A stretch of DNA of 5,061 nucleotides from Gemmatimonadaceae bacterium (lineage in GTDB: Bacteria; Gemmatimonadota; Gemmatimonadetes; Gemmatimonadales; Gemmatimonadaceae). The stretch lies in assembly GCA_013813605.1 (NCBI GenBank), contig JACCRL010000446.1:1-5061 (forward strand), read 5' to 3'. Numbering within the stretch: position 1 is the stretch's first letter; every line of letters starts with the position of its first letter. Shown piece by piece: positions 1-5,061 of this stretch. Below the pieces are notes generated by a model. It saw nothing but the letters and a program-made list of their open reading frames with translations. It was not told the DNA's origin and ran no database searches. The position numbers and the translations under genes are program-made.

Positions 1-855
1 CTCAAGAGCTATGTCGACGCGACTTATCCTTCGCAGAAAGTCTGGGTCATTGGAGACTGGAACGACGACGTCGACACCTCGATCAACATTGGCCTCGCGT
101 CTCCGTACAAGAACTTTGTAGATGCCACCACCACCTTCCGGTTCGAGACCAAGGCGCTGTCGGATGCAGGCATCGCATCGACGGTGAACTATTCAGACAT
201 GATCGATCATCATCTCACCACGAACGAAGGCGATGCGACTTATGTGGCTAATTCGGCGGAGGTCTACCGTGTCGATACGTATATAACGAATTACGGAACG
301 ACGACTAGCGATCACTATCCAGTGTTGTCGCGCTACAATTTCGGAGGAGGCGGAGGCGGTAATAGCGCACCGACAGCTGCCTTTACCAATTCGTGCACAA
401 ACCTGTCCTGCTCCTTTACGGACCGAAGCTCGGATTCCGACGGTACTATCGCATCATGGAGCTGGAATTTTGGAGACGGGAGTTCCTCCACGGTGCAGAA
501 TCCCGCGCATGGGTATTCCGCGGCAGGCACATATACAGTCACGTTGACCGTGACCGATAACGGCGGAGCGACGGGCTCAACGTCAAAATCCGTGACTGTC
601 ACGGCACCCGCCAGCCCGATTTCCCTTACCCTCAGGGGATACAAGGTGAAGGGCATTGCCAAAGTGGATCTCACCTGGTCGGGCGCAACGACCACAAGCG
701 TGGACGTTTTCCGGAACGGCGTGTTGTTGGTTACGACACCTAACGATGGAATCCACACCGATACTCTTCCAAAAGGCAGTATCGGGACATTCACGTACAA
801 GGTTTGTGAGGCCGGCAGTACGGTTTGTTCGGCCAGCACTTCCGTGACATTCTGA
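1..855 (+). CDS. Secreted EEP-family nuclease/phosphatase with PKD and C-terminal beta-sandwich domains (3' part of gene)
   Basis: The frame is open from base 1 and ends at TGA 853-855, so the start lies outside the window; 284 residues are visible. Residues 1-114 are the end of an endonuclease/exonuclease/phosphatase (DNase I-like) domain: GDWNDD at 18-23 matches the catalytic GDxN motif, MIDHH at 67-71 is the usual IDH segment, and SDHYPV at 103-108 is the catalytic SDHxP motif. In this family these residues bind a divalent metal and hydrolyse phosphodiesters. A six-glycine linker (115-120) leads to a PKD domain (about 123-202) with the typical WNFGDG and GTYTVTLTVTD segments. Residues 205-284 form a fibronectin III-like sandwich containing VCEAGSTVC, like the tails of many exported hydrolases. 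The enzyme is therefore probably secreted and could act on extracellular DNA, but the substrate cannot be read from this part. A GTG at 184 is internal, not a start: it lies inside the EEP domain. The gene is less GC-rich than its neighbours. Confidence 0.87.
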   Translation, partial: LKSYVDATYPSQKVWVIGDWNDDVDTSINIGLASPYKNFVDATTTFRFETKALSDAGIASTVNYSDMIDHHLTTNEGDATYVANSAEVYRVDTYITNYGTTTSDHYPVLSRYNFGGGGGGNSAPTAAFTNSCTNLSCSFTDRSSDSDGTIASWSWNFGDGSSSTVQNPAHGYSAAGTYTVTLTVTDNGGATGSTSKSVTVTAPASPISLTLRGYKVKGIAKVDLTWSGATTTSVDVFRNGVLLVTTPNDGIHTDTLPKGSIGTFTYKVCEAGSTVCSASTSVTF

Positions 856-878
856 CACGGATTGCAAATGGGAACAGG

Positions 879-910
879 AAAGGGGCCTTTCAAGGCTCCT
901 TTTTTGTTTT
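879..910 (+). terminator. Strong intrinsic terminator after the EEP-PKD gene
   Basis: An 11-bp stem (879-889 with 892-902, all paired with one G-T wobble at 884/897) closes a two-base loop, or four if the innermost pair opens. It runs directly into a T-rich tract at 900-910 interrupted by one G. It starts 24 bases after the stop codon, the usual place for a Rho-independent terminator. It ends only 15 bases before the tRNA-Thr gene. Confidence 0.9.
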
Positions 911-925
911 CCTGCTGAAGCACTT

Positions 926-996
926 GCCGCAGTAGCTCAGGGTGGAGCATTCGATTCGTAATCGAGCGGTCGTGAGTTCAAATCTCAACTGTGGCT
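926..996 (+). tRNA. tRNA-Thr (anticodon CGT)
   Basis: A cloverleaf can be drawn: acceptor stem 926-932 with 989-995 (seven pairs, one G-T), D stem 935-938 with 945-948, anticodon stem 950-954 with 962-966 (outer T-G wobble), anticodon loop 955-961 holding CGT at 957-959, variable loop 967-971, T stem 972-976 with 984-988 and T loop TTCAAAT. T996 is the discriminator and no CCA is encoded. The anticodon reads ACG. Pairs G1-C72 and C2-G71 match the usual tRNA-Thr identity. Two things are irregular: the D loop has only six bases and G instead of the near-invariant A21, and the outer T-stem pair is a G-A mismatch. It is probably functional, but could be a low-scoring or decaying copy. Confidence 0.85.
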
Positions 997-1009
997 CTCG
1001 ATTGAATTC

Positions 1010-1082
<73 letters not shown>

Positions 1083-1173
1083 CTTCTTCGCAACCACGGC
1101 TGCGATCATCGAGCCAGAGGAGTGTCCTGAAGCCCGTCGTCCGCGCCAAAGTCCGCGAGCCCGCAGCGGCGCC

Positions 1174-2595
1174 GTGAATTTTTACTTGCGCAACGCAATT
1201 GGCGCGGCTTCGGCCGCATTTCTCGCTGCGTGCCCGGCTGGGACCGGAGCCCCCGCGCAGATTGCGATCACCAATGTCACAGTTATCGATGTTGTAGAAG
1301 GACGCCGACTTCCCGATCAGACCGTCGTCATAACCGGGAACAGGATCACTGCCGCTGGCCCCTCCAGCTCGACGCCCGCCCCGCGCGGCGCAACGCGAAT
1401 AGACGGAACCGGGAAATTTCTGATACCCGGCCTCTGGGACATGCACGTCCACGCCTTCACGTACACGTTCTCCGACTTTGCTGGCCCATTTATGATCGCC
1501 AACGGCGTGACCGGCGCGCGTGACATGGGCTACTACGTGGACACCACCCTGCGCTGGCGGCGGGACATTGCGGCGGGGCGAGAGGTCGGACCGCGACTCA
1601 TTGTTGGCGCGCGGGTTGACGGAAACGTCAGCCACGCTGGGTACGTCGCAAAGGTTGCTACTGCCGCCGATGGCACGATGGCTGTCGATACGCTCGCGAG
1701 CCGAGCCGGGCGGCCCGACTTCCTCAAGATCTATTCGTGGATTCCGCGCGAAGCCTACTTCGCGGTGGCGGCCGAAGCGCGAACGGTGAACATCCCGTTC
1801 GCCGGTCACGTCCCCTATTCCGTGACACTCGCCGAGGCCTCTGCGGCCGGCCAACGCAGCATCGAGCACGAGGATGACCTGATGCGCGCGTGCTCTTCTC
1901 GCGACGCATCGCTGCGAGCGGGTCTTTCTGATACGAGCAAGCTCGAACCCATTCACAAGGCCGAGATCATCCGCGCCCAGGCTCGCTCGATGCGGGAGTC
2001 CTACGACGCGGGTAAGTGCGCGGCGGTGATGGCGCTACTCGCAAAGAATCGCACGTGGGTTACACCAACGTTTTCGGTCTATCAGCCATACGCGCATTTC
2101 TTCGATGCAGCTTCGACGAGGCGCGATCTCCTCAAATACGTTCCGTCGATCGTTCAGGGAGGCTGGAAGCGGAGGATCACCGACCTCACGCCCACAGATT
2201 CCATTGACGTGCGCTCGTTTTACAGCTTCGAGCGCACGGCTGAGCTTCACCGTGCCGGGGTGAGGCTGCTGGCTGGCACGGACGCACCGCTGCCTTACGT
2301 CTACCCCGGTTTCAGCCTTCACGACGAGCTCGCGCTGCTCGCGACCAGCGGACTCGGAAATCTAGGCGCGCTGCGTGCCGCGACCTTCAACGCCGCTGAC
2401 TACCTCGGCATGCTGGATTCCCTGGGAACCATCGAAGCCGGCAAGGTCGCGGATCTGGTGCTCCTCGACGCGGATCCGCTCACCGACATTCGCAACACTA
2501 CCCGCATCAGCTCCGTCGTCGCAAACGGAGTCCTGTTTGACGATTCCGCGCGGCGGCTTCTGCTCGATAAGGTGGAGCGCGCGCACGTCAGATAG
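1174..2595 (+). CDS. Metal-dependent amidohydrolase, imidazolonepropionase-like, putative lipoprotein
   Basis: This 473-residue protein belongs to the amidohydrolase superfamily (the HutI/prolidase-like group, in which many members cleave Xaa-Pro or other peptides and some act on cyclic amides); the substrate cannot be told from sequence. All metal ligands of the TIM barrel are visible: His91 and His93 in MHVH, the presumed carboxylated Lys185 in FLKIY, His212 in AGHVP, His232 in IEHED and Asp370 in GTDAP. The small beta-sandwich domain is formed by about residues 29-85 and by the C-terminal part around AGKVADLVLLDADPL (421-435). The N-terminus has an Arg at 6, a hydrophobic stretch and LAAC at 17-20, which fits a lipobox, so the enzyme is probably exported and membrane-anchored. 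GTG 1174 was chosen because the frame extends upstream to an ATG at 1033 that lies within tRNA-Gly, and GTG 1174 puts the leader at the very N-terminus. No good ribosome binding site precedes it; TTG 1186 is an alternative start. It begins 91 bases after tRNA-Gly with no terminator visible between. Confidence 0.88.
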   Translation: MNFYLRNAIGAASAAFLAACPAGTGAPAQIAITNVTVIDVVEGRRLPDQTVVITGNRITAAGPSSSTPAPRGATRIDGTGKFLIPGLWDMHVHAFTYTFSDFAGPFMIANGVTGARDMGYYVDTTLRWRRDIAAGREVGPRLIVGARVDGNVSHAGYVAKVATAADGTMAVDTLASRAGRPDFLKIYSWIPREAYFAVAAEARTVNIPFAGHVPYSVTLAEASAAGQRSIEHEDDLMRACSSRDASLRAGLSDTSKLEPIHKAEIIRAQARSMRESYDAGKCAAVMALLAKNRTWVTPTFSVYQPYAHFFDAASTRRDLLKYVPSIVQGGWKRRITDLTPTDSIDVRSFYSFERTAELHRAGVRLLAGTDAPLPYVYPGFSLHDELALLATSGLGNLGALRAATFNAADYLGMLDSLGTIEAGKVADLVLLDADPLTDIRNTTRISSVVANGVLFDDSARRLLLDKVERAHVR

Positions 2596-2599
2596 CGCA

Positions 2600-2652
2600 G
2601 TTCCTTAGCACATCAATATGAGTTCCACCATGGTGCTAAACGTACGTTCCAC
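2600..2652. repeat. Cluster of palindromes and GTTCC repeats after the amidohydrolase gene
   Basis: A 7-bp inverted repeat (TTAGCAC 2605-2611 with GTGCTAA 2633-2639, 21-base loop) contains a perfect 10-base palindrome CACCATGGTG at 2626-2635. It abuts a second perfect palindrome AACGTACGTT at 2639-2648. GTTCC also occurs three times, at 2600, 2622 and 2646 (the last two as GTTCCAC), spaced 22 and 24 bases apart, about two helical turns. There is no T tract, so this is not a standard intrinsic terminator. It could be an operator for the downstream small gene or a non-canonical 3' end of the amidohydrolase mRNA. The bases are seen; the role is inferred only. Confidence 0.4.
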
Positions 2653-2755
2653 TTCGTGAAAAAATGGCTGCAAAAGCGGCAATCTTGGCCTCTGTTCTGC
2701 ACTCGTACGAAGGATGACAACCACACCTGGCGCAATCAAACCGAGGACGACGGCC

Positions 2756-2761
2756 GGGAGG
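2756..2761 (+). promoter_or_regulatory. Shine-Dalgarno site fixing the start at GTG 2767
   Basis: GGGAGG lies five bases upstream of GTG 2767 and is a near-consensus ribosome binding site. It decides between this start and an in-frame ATG at 2656, which lacks such a site and would add 37 residues of low-complexity, non-conserved character. Confidence 0.75.
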
Positions 2762-2766
2762 GCGGG

Positions 2767-3117
2767 GTGAGCTACCGAACCTTCACGGATTCCGCGGATA
2801 GAAAGTGGGAAGTGTGGCTGGTGCTACCCACCTCCGCCGAGCGCCGCAGGGTTGACCGGAGAGTCGCGGCGAGCGACATGCGCGTCGGCTCCGCGATCGA
2901 ACGCCGCGTGGCGAGCAGGCGACTCACGCCGCGGGGCACGCCGGCTCGATCTCTTGTGTCGCCCGACTTTGAGAAAGGGTGGCTCTGTTTCGAGAGCGAA
3001 GGTGAAAAGCGCCGCCTCGCTCCCGTCCCGCCCTCATGGGATCATGCGAGTTCGGACCAGCTCTGCGCGTGGTGCCAGCACGCCAGGCGGGTCATGAAGT
3101 GCGGACCCGCCACCTGA
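2767..3117 (+). CDS. Small conserved W/R-rich protein of unknown function
   Basis: The gene encodes 116 residues starting at a GTG behind a strong ribosome binding site. No catalytic motif is visible and I cannot assign a function. The N-terminal part, YRTFTDSADRKWEVWLVLP (residues 3-21), and a second block around FEKGWLCFESEGEKRRLAPVP (68-88) look like two strand-rich conserved blocks. A very basic, Arg-rich linker (26-61) separates them. The C-terminal part (90-110) is helix-like with CAWC at 100-103 and another Cys at 112. From memory, small proteins with this FTD-x(n)-W-x-VW ... GWLxFE ... RRLAP layout recur in Gemmatimonadota, but I cannot confirm this here. There is no signal peptide or membrane segment, so it is probably cytoplasmic. 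It stands alone, with 171 bases before and 133 after it. The two blocks separated by a basic segment could bind nucleic acid, which is speculation. Confidence 0.7.
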   Translation: MSYRTFTDSADRKWEVWLVLPTSAERRRVDRRVAASDMRVGSAIERRVASRRLTPRGTPARSLVSPDFEKGWLCFESEGEKRRLAPVPPSWDHASSDQLCAWCQHARRVMKCGPAT

Positions 3118-3127
3118 TCAGGGGTCC
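3103..3127 (+). repeat. Hairpin across the stop codon of the small gene
   Basis: GGACCC (3103-3108) pairs perfectly with GGGTCC (3122-3127) across a 13-base loop. The loop holds TGA 3115-3117 and most of the palindrome CCTGATCAGG (3113-3122). No T tract follows, so it is only a weak candidate for a terminator or a 3'-end-protecting structure. Confidence 0.35.
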
Positions 3128-3133
3128 TGCTCC

Positions 3134-3149
3134 TACGTAAGGGTACGTA
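3134..3149. repeat. Two TACGTA palindromes exactly 10 bases apart
   Basis: TACGTA occurs at 3134-3139 and 3144-3149, so identical palindromic half-sites repeat at one helical turn, about 100 bases upstream of the CsgG-like gene. This is the arrangement of a cooperative protein binding site. A related ACGTACGT core sits at 2640-2647. I found no convincing -35/-10 pair nearby with which to place the site relative to a promoter. Confidence 0.3.
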
Positions 3150-3250
3150 TTCCCGGTGCCGCGGCAGAGTTGTATCGTCGGGGCGTGACGAACCACCCAT
3201 TGGTTTCCGTCTCGAATAGCCTGCGCAACAACCCCGAATACGGAGCTCCA

Positions 3251-4069
3251 ATGAAATCCTCGATTCTGTGCGCTACCCTGCTTTGTGCAGTTTCGCAGAC
3301 AACTCTTGCGCAGGCCGCGTCCAGCGCCGCTCAATCATTTCCCGCCGTTATTTCCAACGAAACCGCCACCCCTGCCCCTGCACTCGGTCCCACAATTGTG
3401 CCCAGGGCCGAGCGGACGGCGCTGATGGTAATGAACTTCGAGTCGGGCACGGTCTCCGCCCACGTGAAGGACAAGCGCGGTTTATCGGCCATCCTCGCCG
3501 CGATGCGCGGTGACAACACCAACGAGCATTACGACCCCGCTCAGCTCGGCACCGGCATCGCCGACATGCTGGTGGACAAGCTGCTCGAGACCGGCCAGTT
3601 CCGCCTCATGGAGCGCAAGGCGCTCGAGTCCGTGATCAGCGAGCAGAAGATCAACGCCGGCGCGGTAGTTACGCCAGAAGTCGCGGTGGCGAGCAACGCA
3701 AGCGTCCTCGGCGCGCAGTACATGGTGACTGGGTCAGTGACGAAGTTCGGCTTCGAGGAGCACAACATCGGCGGATTCGCCGCCAACATGGCGACGATGG
3801 GAATGCTCGGTTACAGGAAGCACCGCACCGAAGTGAAGCTTACCGCGCGCGTGGTGAACACAGCGACCGGAGAGATCATCGCCAGCGTCAACGCCGAGGG
3901 CGTTTCGAACAAGGGCGGCGGGCTCCGCATTTTCGGGATGGGCGCCAACGGCGGCGGCGGCGGAGGCAGCGACAAGAAAAACTTCAAGGAGTCGGCGATC
4001 GGTCATGCGACCGAGCGAGCCGTCAATCACCTCGTCGAGAAGCTGGTTGCCAAGCGGGCGACTTTCTGA
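3251..4069 (+). CDS. Exported CsgG-domain protein (curli secretion channel-like)
   Basis: The 272-residue protein has a Sec signal peptide (Lys2, hydrophobic core 4-18, likely cut after AQA at 22). The CsgG-type fold follows: RTALMVMNF (55-63), GTGIADMLVDKLLETGQFRLMERKALESV (100-128), a SVLGAQYMVTGSVTKFG block (151-167), and VKLTARVVNTATGEIIASVNAEG (195-217), which matches the CsgG pattern NLRVVNVSTGEILSSVN. A C-terminal helix (246-268) ends it. CsgG proper is an outer-membrane lipoprotein pore that exports curli subunits; this protein has no lipobox (Cys12 is preceded by two Leu). Where E. coli CsgG has its second transmembrane hairpin, it has a glycine-rich loop (221-240, six Gly in a row). 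It may therefore be a periplasmic or surface relative rather than a pore. ATG 3251 is preceded by GGAG at 3242-3245; an in-frame ATG at 3170 would bury the signal peptide. No curli genes are adjacent. hemQ starts 37 bases downstream without a terminator. Confidence 0.85.
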   Translation: MKSSILCATLLCAVSQTTLAQAASSAAQSFPAVISNETATPAPALGPTIVPRAERTALMVMNFESGTVSAHVKDKRGLSAILAAMRGDNTNEHYDPAQLGTGIADMLVDKLLETGQFRLMERKALESVISEQKINAGAVVTPEVAVASNASVLGAQYMVTGSVTKFGFEEHNIGGFAANMATMGMLGYRKHRTEVKLTARVVNTATGEIIASVNAEGVSNKGGGLRIFGMGANGGGGGGSDKKNFKESAIGHATERAVNHLVEKLVAKRATF

Positions 4070-4106
4070 TTCGCCCGTGCGGGTCGGGTCCGAGTAGCTT
4101 AAGCGG

Positions 4107-4958
4107 ATGACAGCAACGCCGATCGCGCACCCGCCGGAAACGCTCGAGGGCTGGTACGCCCTCCACCAGATTTTCAGGATCGACAGAAAGAATCTCGACG
4201 CCCGCGGAGAAGCGCTGAAGCGGATGGGCGAGGCAGCGATTACCGCGCTCTCCACTGACAAGCCGGGTTGGAGCTCGTTCGTGCGGCTCATCGGCTCGAC
4301 GAGCGACCTGCTGGTGATCCACTTCCGCGAGTCGCTCGACGCCATCGGCGAAGCGCAGAATGTTCTCGCCGATTGCGAGCTGGCCGCGGTGCTGCAGCCG
4401 TCCTACTCGTTTCTGAGTGTCACCGAGGCCGGGCTTTATCACATCACCGCCGAGCTTGCCCGATCCGCTGGCGAGAGGGGCGGTGTAGTTGGTGACGATC
4501 CGTACCGAAAGGATCTCGCCACGCGCGTTGATGCCGAGCGGGAAAGCGCGCACGTGACGCGGCGGCTCTACCCGGACCTGCCGGCGGAAATGCCATACGT
4601 CTCCTTTTATCCGATGTCGAAGCGCCGGAGCGAAAGGCAGAACTGGTATGCGCTGTCCCTCGACGAGCGGAGCGCGCTGATGCACTCGCACGGCACGACG
4701 GGACGGCGCTACGCCGGCCGCGTGCAGCAGGTGATCACCGGCGCAATCGGTTTTAGCGCGTGGGAGTGGGGCGTGACGCTCTTCGCTGCCGATCCTCTCG
4801 AGTTCAAGAAGCTCGTTACCGACATGCGCTTCGACGAAGTGAGCGCGAAATACGCGGATTTCGGCGAGTTCTACGTCGGGAAGATCCTCCCTCCCAGAGA
4901 GTGGCTCAGCGCACCGGAAGTGAGCAGTCTCGTTGAACGCATCGGGTCGCTGAGGTAG
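4107..4958 (+). CDS. hemQ: HemQ, coproheme decarboxylase (chlorite dismutase family)
   Basis: HemQ (also ChdC) carries out the last step of the coproporphyrin-dependent haem pathway: it decarboxylates two propionates of iron-coproporphyrin III with hydrogen peroxide, giving haem b in the cytoplasm. The 283-residue protein has the duplicated ferredoxin-like layout: an N-terminal half (about 13-120, starting EGWYALHQIFRID), a connecting region rich in charged residues (120-160), and the haem-binding C-terminal half. Key residues are Tyr168 in FYPMSKRR (the radical-forming catalytic Tyr of the family), the proximal haem ligand His195 in MHSHG, and Gln208 in QQVITG, where true chlorite dismutases have Arg. 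EWGVTLF (220-226) and MRFDEVSAKYADFGEFYVG (240-258) are near-invariant in HemQ. With Gln at the distal site this is a decarboxylase, not a chlorite dismutase. ATG 4107 is the first start in frame and gives the usual N-terminus, though its ribosome binding site is weak. The gene probably shares a transcript with the CsgG-like gene; no other haem gene is in the window. Confidence 0.95.
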   Translation: MTATPIAHPPETLEGWYALHQIFRIDRKNLDARGEALKRMGEAAITALSTDKPGWSSFVRLIGSTSDLLVIHFRESLDAIGEAQNVLADCELAAVLQPSYSFLSVTEAGLYHITAELARSAGERGGVVGDDPYRKDLATRVDAERESAHVTRRLYPDLPAEMPYVSFYPMSKRRSERQNWYALSLDERSALMHSHGTTGRRYAGRVQQVITGAIGFSAWEWGVTLFAADPLEFKKLVTDMRFDEVSAKYADFGEFYVGKILPPREWLSAPEVSSLVERIGSLR

Positions 4959-4961
4959 ATT
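4933..4961 (+). promoter_or_regulatory. Candidate sigma70-type promoter for tRNA-Pro, overlapping the end of hemQ
   Basis: TTGAAC (4933-4938, four of six matches to TTGACA) and TAGATT (4956-4961, four of six to TATAAT) are separated by 17 bases, the ideal spacing. Transcription would start near 4968, about 23 bases before the mature tRNA. The -10 element contains the hemQ stop codon TAG. This is a sequence match only. Confidence 0.5.
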
Positions 4962-4972
4962 ACGCGCTCTGA

Positions 4973-4989
4973 CCGCAGAAACTTTGCGG
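4973..4989 (+). repeat. Small hairpin between hemQ and tRNA-Pro
   Basis: CCGCA (4973-4977) pairs with TGCGG (4985-4989); two further inner pairs, one a G-T, leave a three-base loop. It ends one base before the tRNA-Pro acceptor stem and has no T tract. It may be part of the tRNA precursor leader or a weak 3' end of the hemQ message. Confidence 0.35.
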
Positions 4990-4990
4990 A

Positions 4991-5061
4991 CGGGACGTAG
5001 CGCAGCCCGGTAGCGCACCTGAATGGGGTTCAGGGGGTCGCGGGTTCAAATCCCGCCGTCC
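4991..5061 (+). tRNA. tRNA-Pro (anticodon GGG), cut by the window end
   Basis: The acceptor 5' strand is CGGGACG (4991-4997), beginning with the C1 typical of bacterial tRNA-Pro. The D stem is 5000-5003 with 5013-5016. The anticodon stem 5018-5022 pairs with 5030-5034 around ATGGGGT, with GGG at 5025-5027 and the G37 expected of tRNA-Pro. The variable loop is 5035-5039, and the T stem 5040-5044 pairs with 5052-5056 around TTCAAAT. Bases 5057-5061 pair with 4993-4997; the last two acceptor bases and the discriminator lie beyond the window. It decodes CCC and CCU codons. Confidence 0.95.

Noticed and set aside
844..870. Possible tRNA promoter with GTGACA at 844-849
   Set aside because: The -35 match is good, but no acceptable -10 lies 15-19 bases downstream, so I do not report it as a promoter.
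333..950. Minus-strand frame of 205 codons opposite the PKD gene
   Set aside because: It crosses the terminator and part of tRNA-Thr and mirrors the PKD-coding strand; it is a shadow.
2656..2766. N-terminal extension of the small protein from ATG 2656
   Set aside because: No ribosome binding site precedes the ATG, and the extension has no family character, while GTG 2767 has GGGAGG at ideal spacing.
3170..3250. N-terminal extension of the CsgG-like protein
   Set aside because: It would place 27 non-hydrophobic residues ahead of a clear signal peptide; ATG 3251 has its own GGAG.
4074..4083. Possible hairpin CCCGTGCGGG between the CsgG-like gene and hemQ
   Set aside because: Only three pairs with a four-base loop and no T tract; too weak to be a terminator.
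3734..5018. Long minus-strand open frames opposite the CsgG-like gene and hemQ
   Set aside because: They lie opposite clearly identified genes, and the longest (4023-5018) also runs into tRNA-Pro. No motif supports them.

Overview
The window is a compact bacterial segment with everything on the + strand: one truncated and four complete protein genes plus three tRNA genes. Most of it is GC-rich: single 60-base lines counted by hand give about 57-70% in the amidohydrolase and HemQ genes. The gene set suggests a diderm soil-type bacterium, most plausibly Gemmatimonadota: an imidazolonepropionase-like amidohydrolase with a lipoprotein-type leader, a short conserved W/R-rich protein of a kind I associate with that phylum, an exported CsgG-domain protein and a HemQ. 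The phylum is an inference from protein character, not proven by any marker here.

Left part (1-1082). The 3' end of a gene for a secreted endonuclease/exonuclease/phosphatase (EEP) enzyme carries a PKD domain and a C-terminal beta-sandwich. It is followed by a strong intrinsic terminator and then tRNA-Thr(CGT) and tRNA-Gly(CCC), 13 bases apart. This EEP-PKD gene looks poorer in GC (about 47-57% in sampled lines) than the rest.

Middle part (1083-3250). A metal-dependent amidohydrolase with all expected metal ligands and a lipobox-like leader starts at a GTG at 1174; the longer open frame upstream runs through tRNA-Gly and must be trimmed. After an intergenic stretch of 171 bases with several palindromes comes a 116-residue protein of unknown function, whose GTG start at 2767 is fixed by a strong ribosome binding site. 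Another intergenic stretch of 133 bases contains a hairpin and two TACGTA palindromes one helical turn apart.

Right part (3251-5061). An exported CsgG-domain protein (272 aa) lies 37 bases upstream of hemQ, which encodes coproheme decarboxylase, the last enzyme of the coproporphyrin-dependent haem pathway. The two are probably co-transcribed, although no functional link is known. A sigma70-like promoter overlaps the end of hemQ and appears to serve tRNA-Pro(GGG), which the window edge cuts about 3 bases before its mature end.

I see no mobile element, CRISPR array, phage gene, toxin-antitoxin pair or evident new system. The points most worth a second look are the terminator that leaves tRNA-Thr no room for its own promoter, the atypical tRNA-Thr, the glycine-rich non-lipoprotein CsgG-like protein beside hemQ, and the palindrome-rich intergenic regions.
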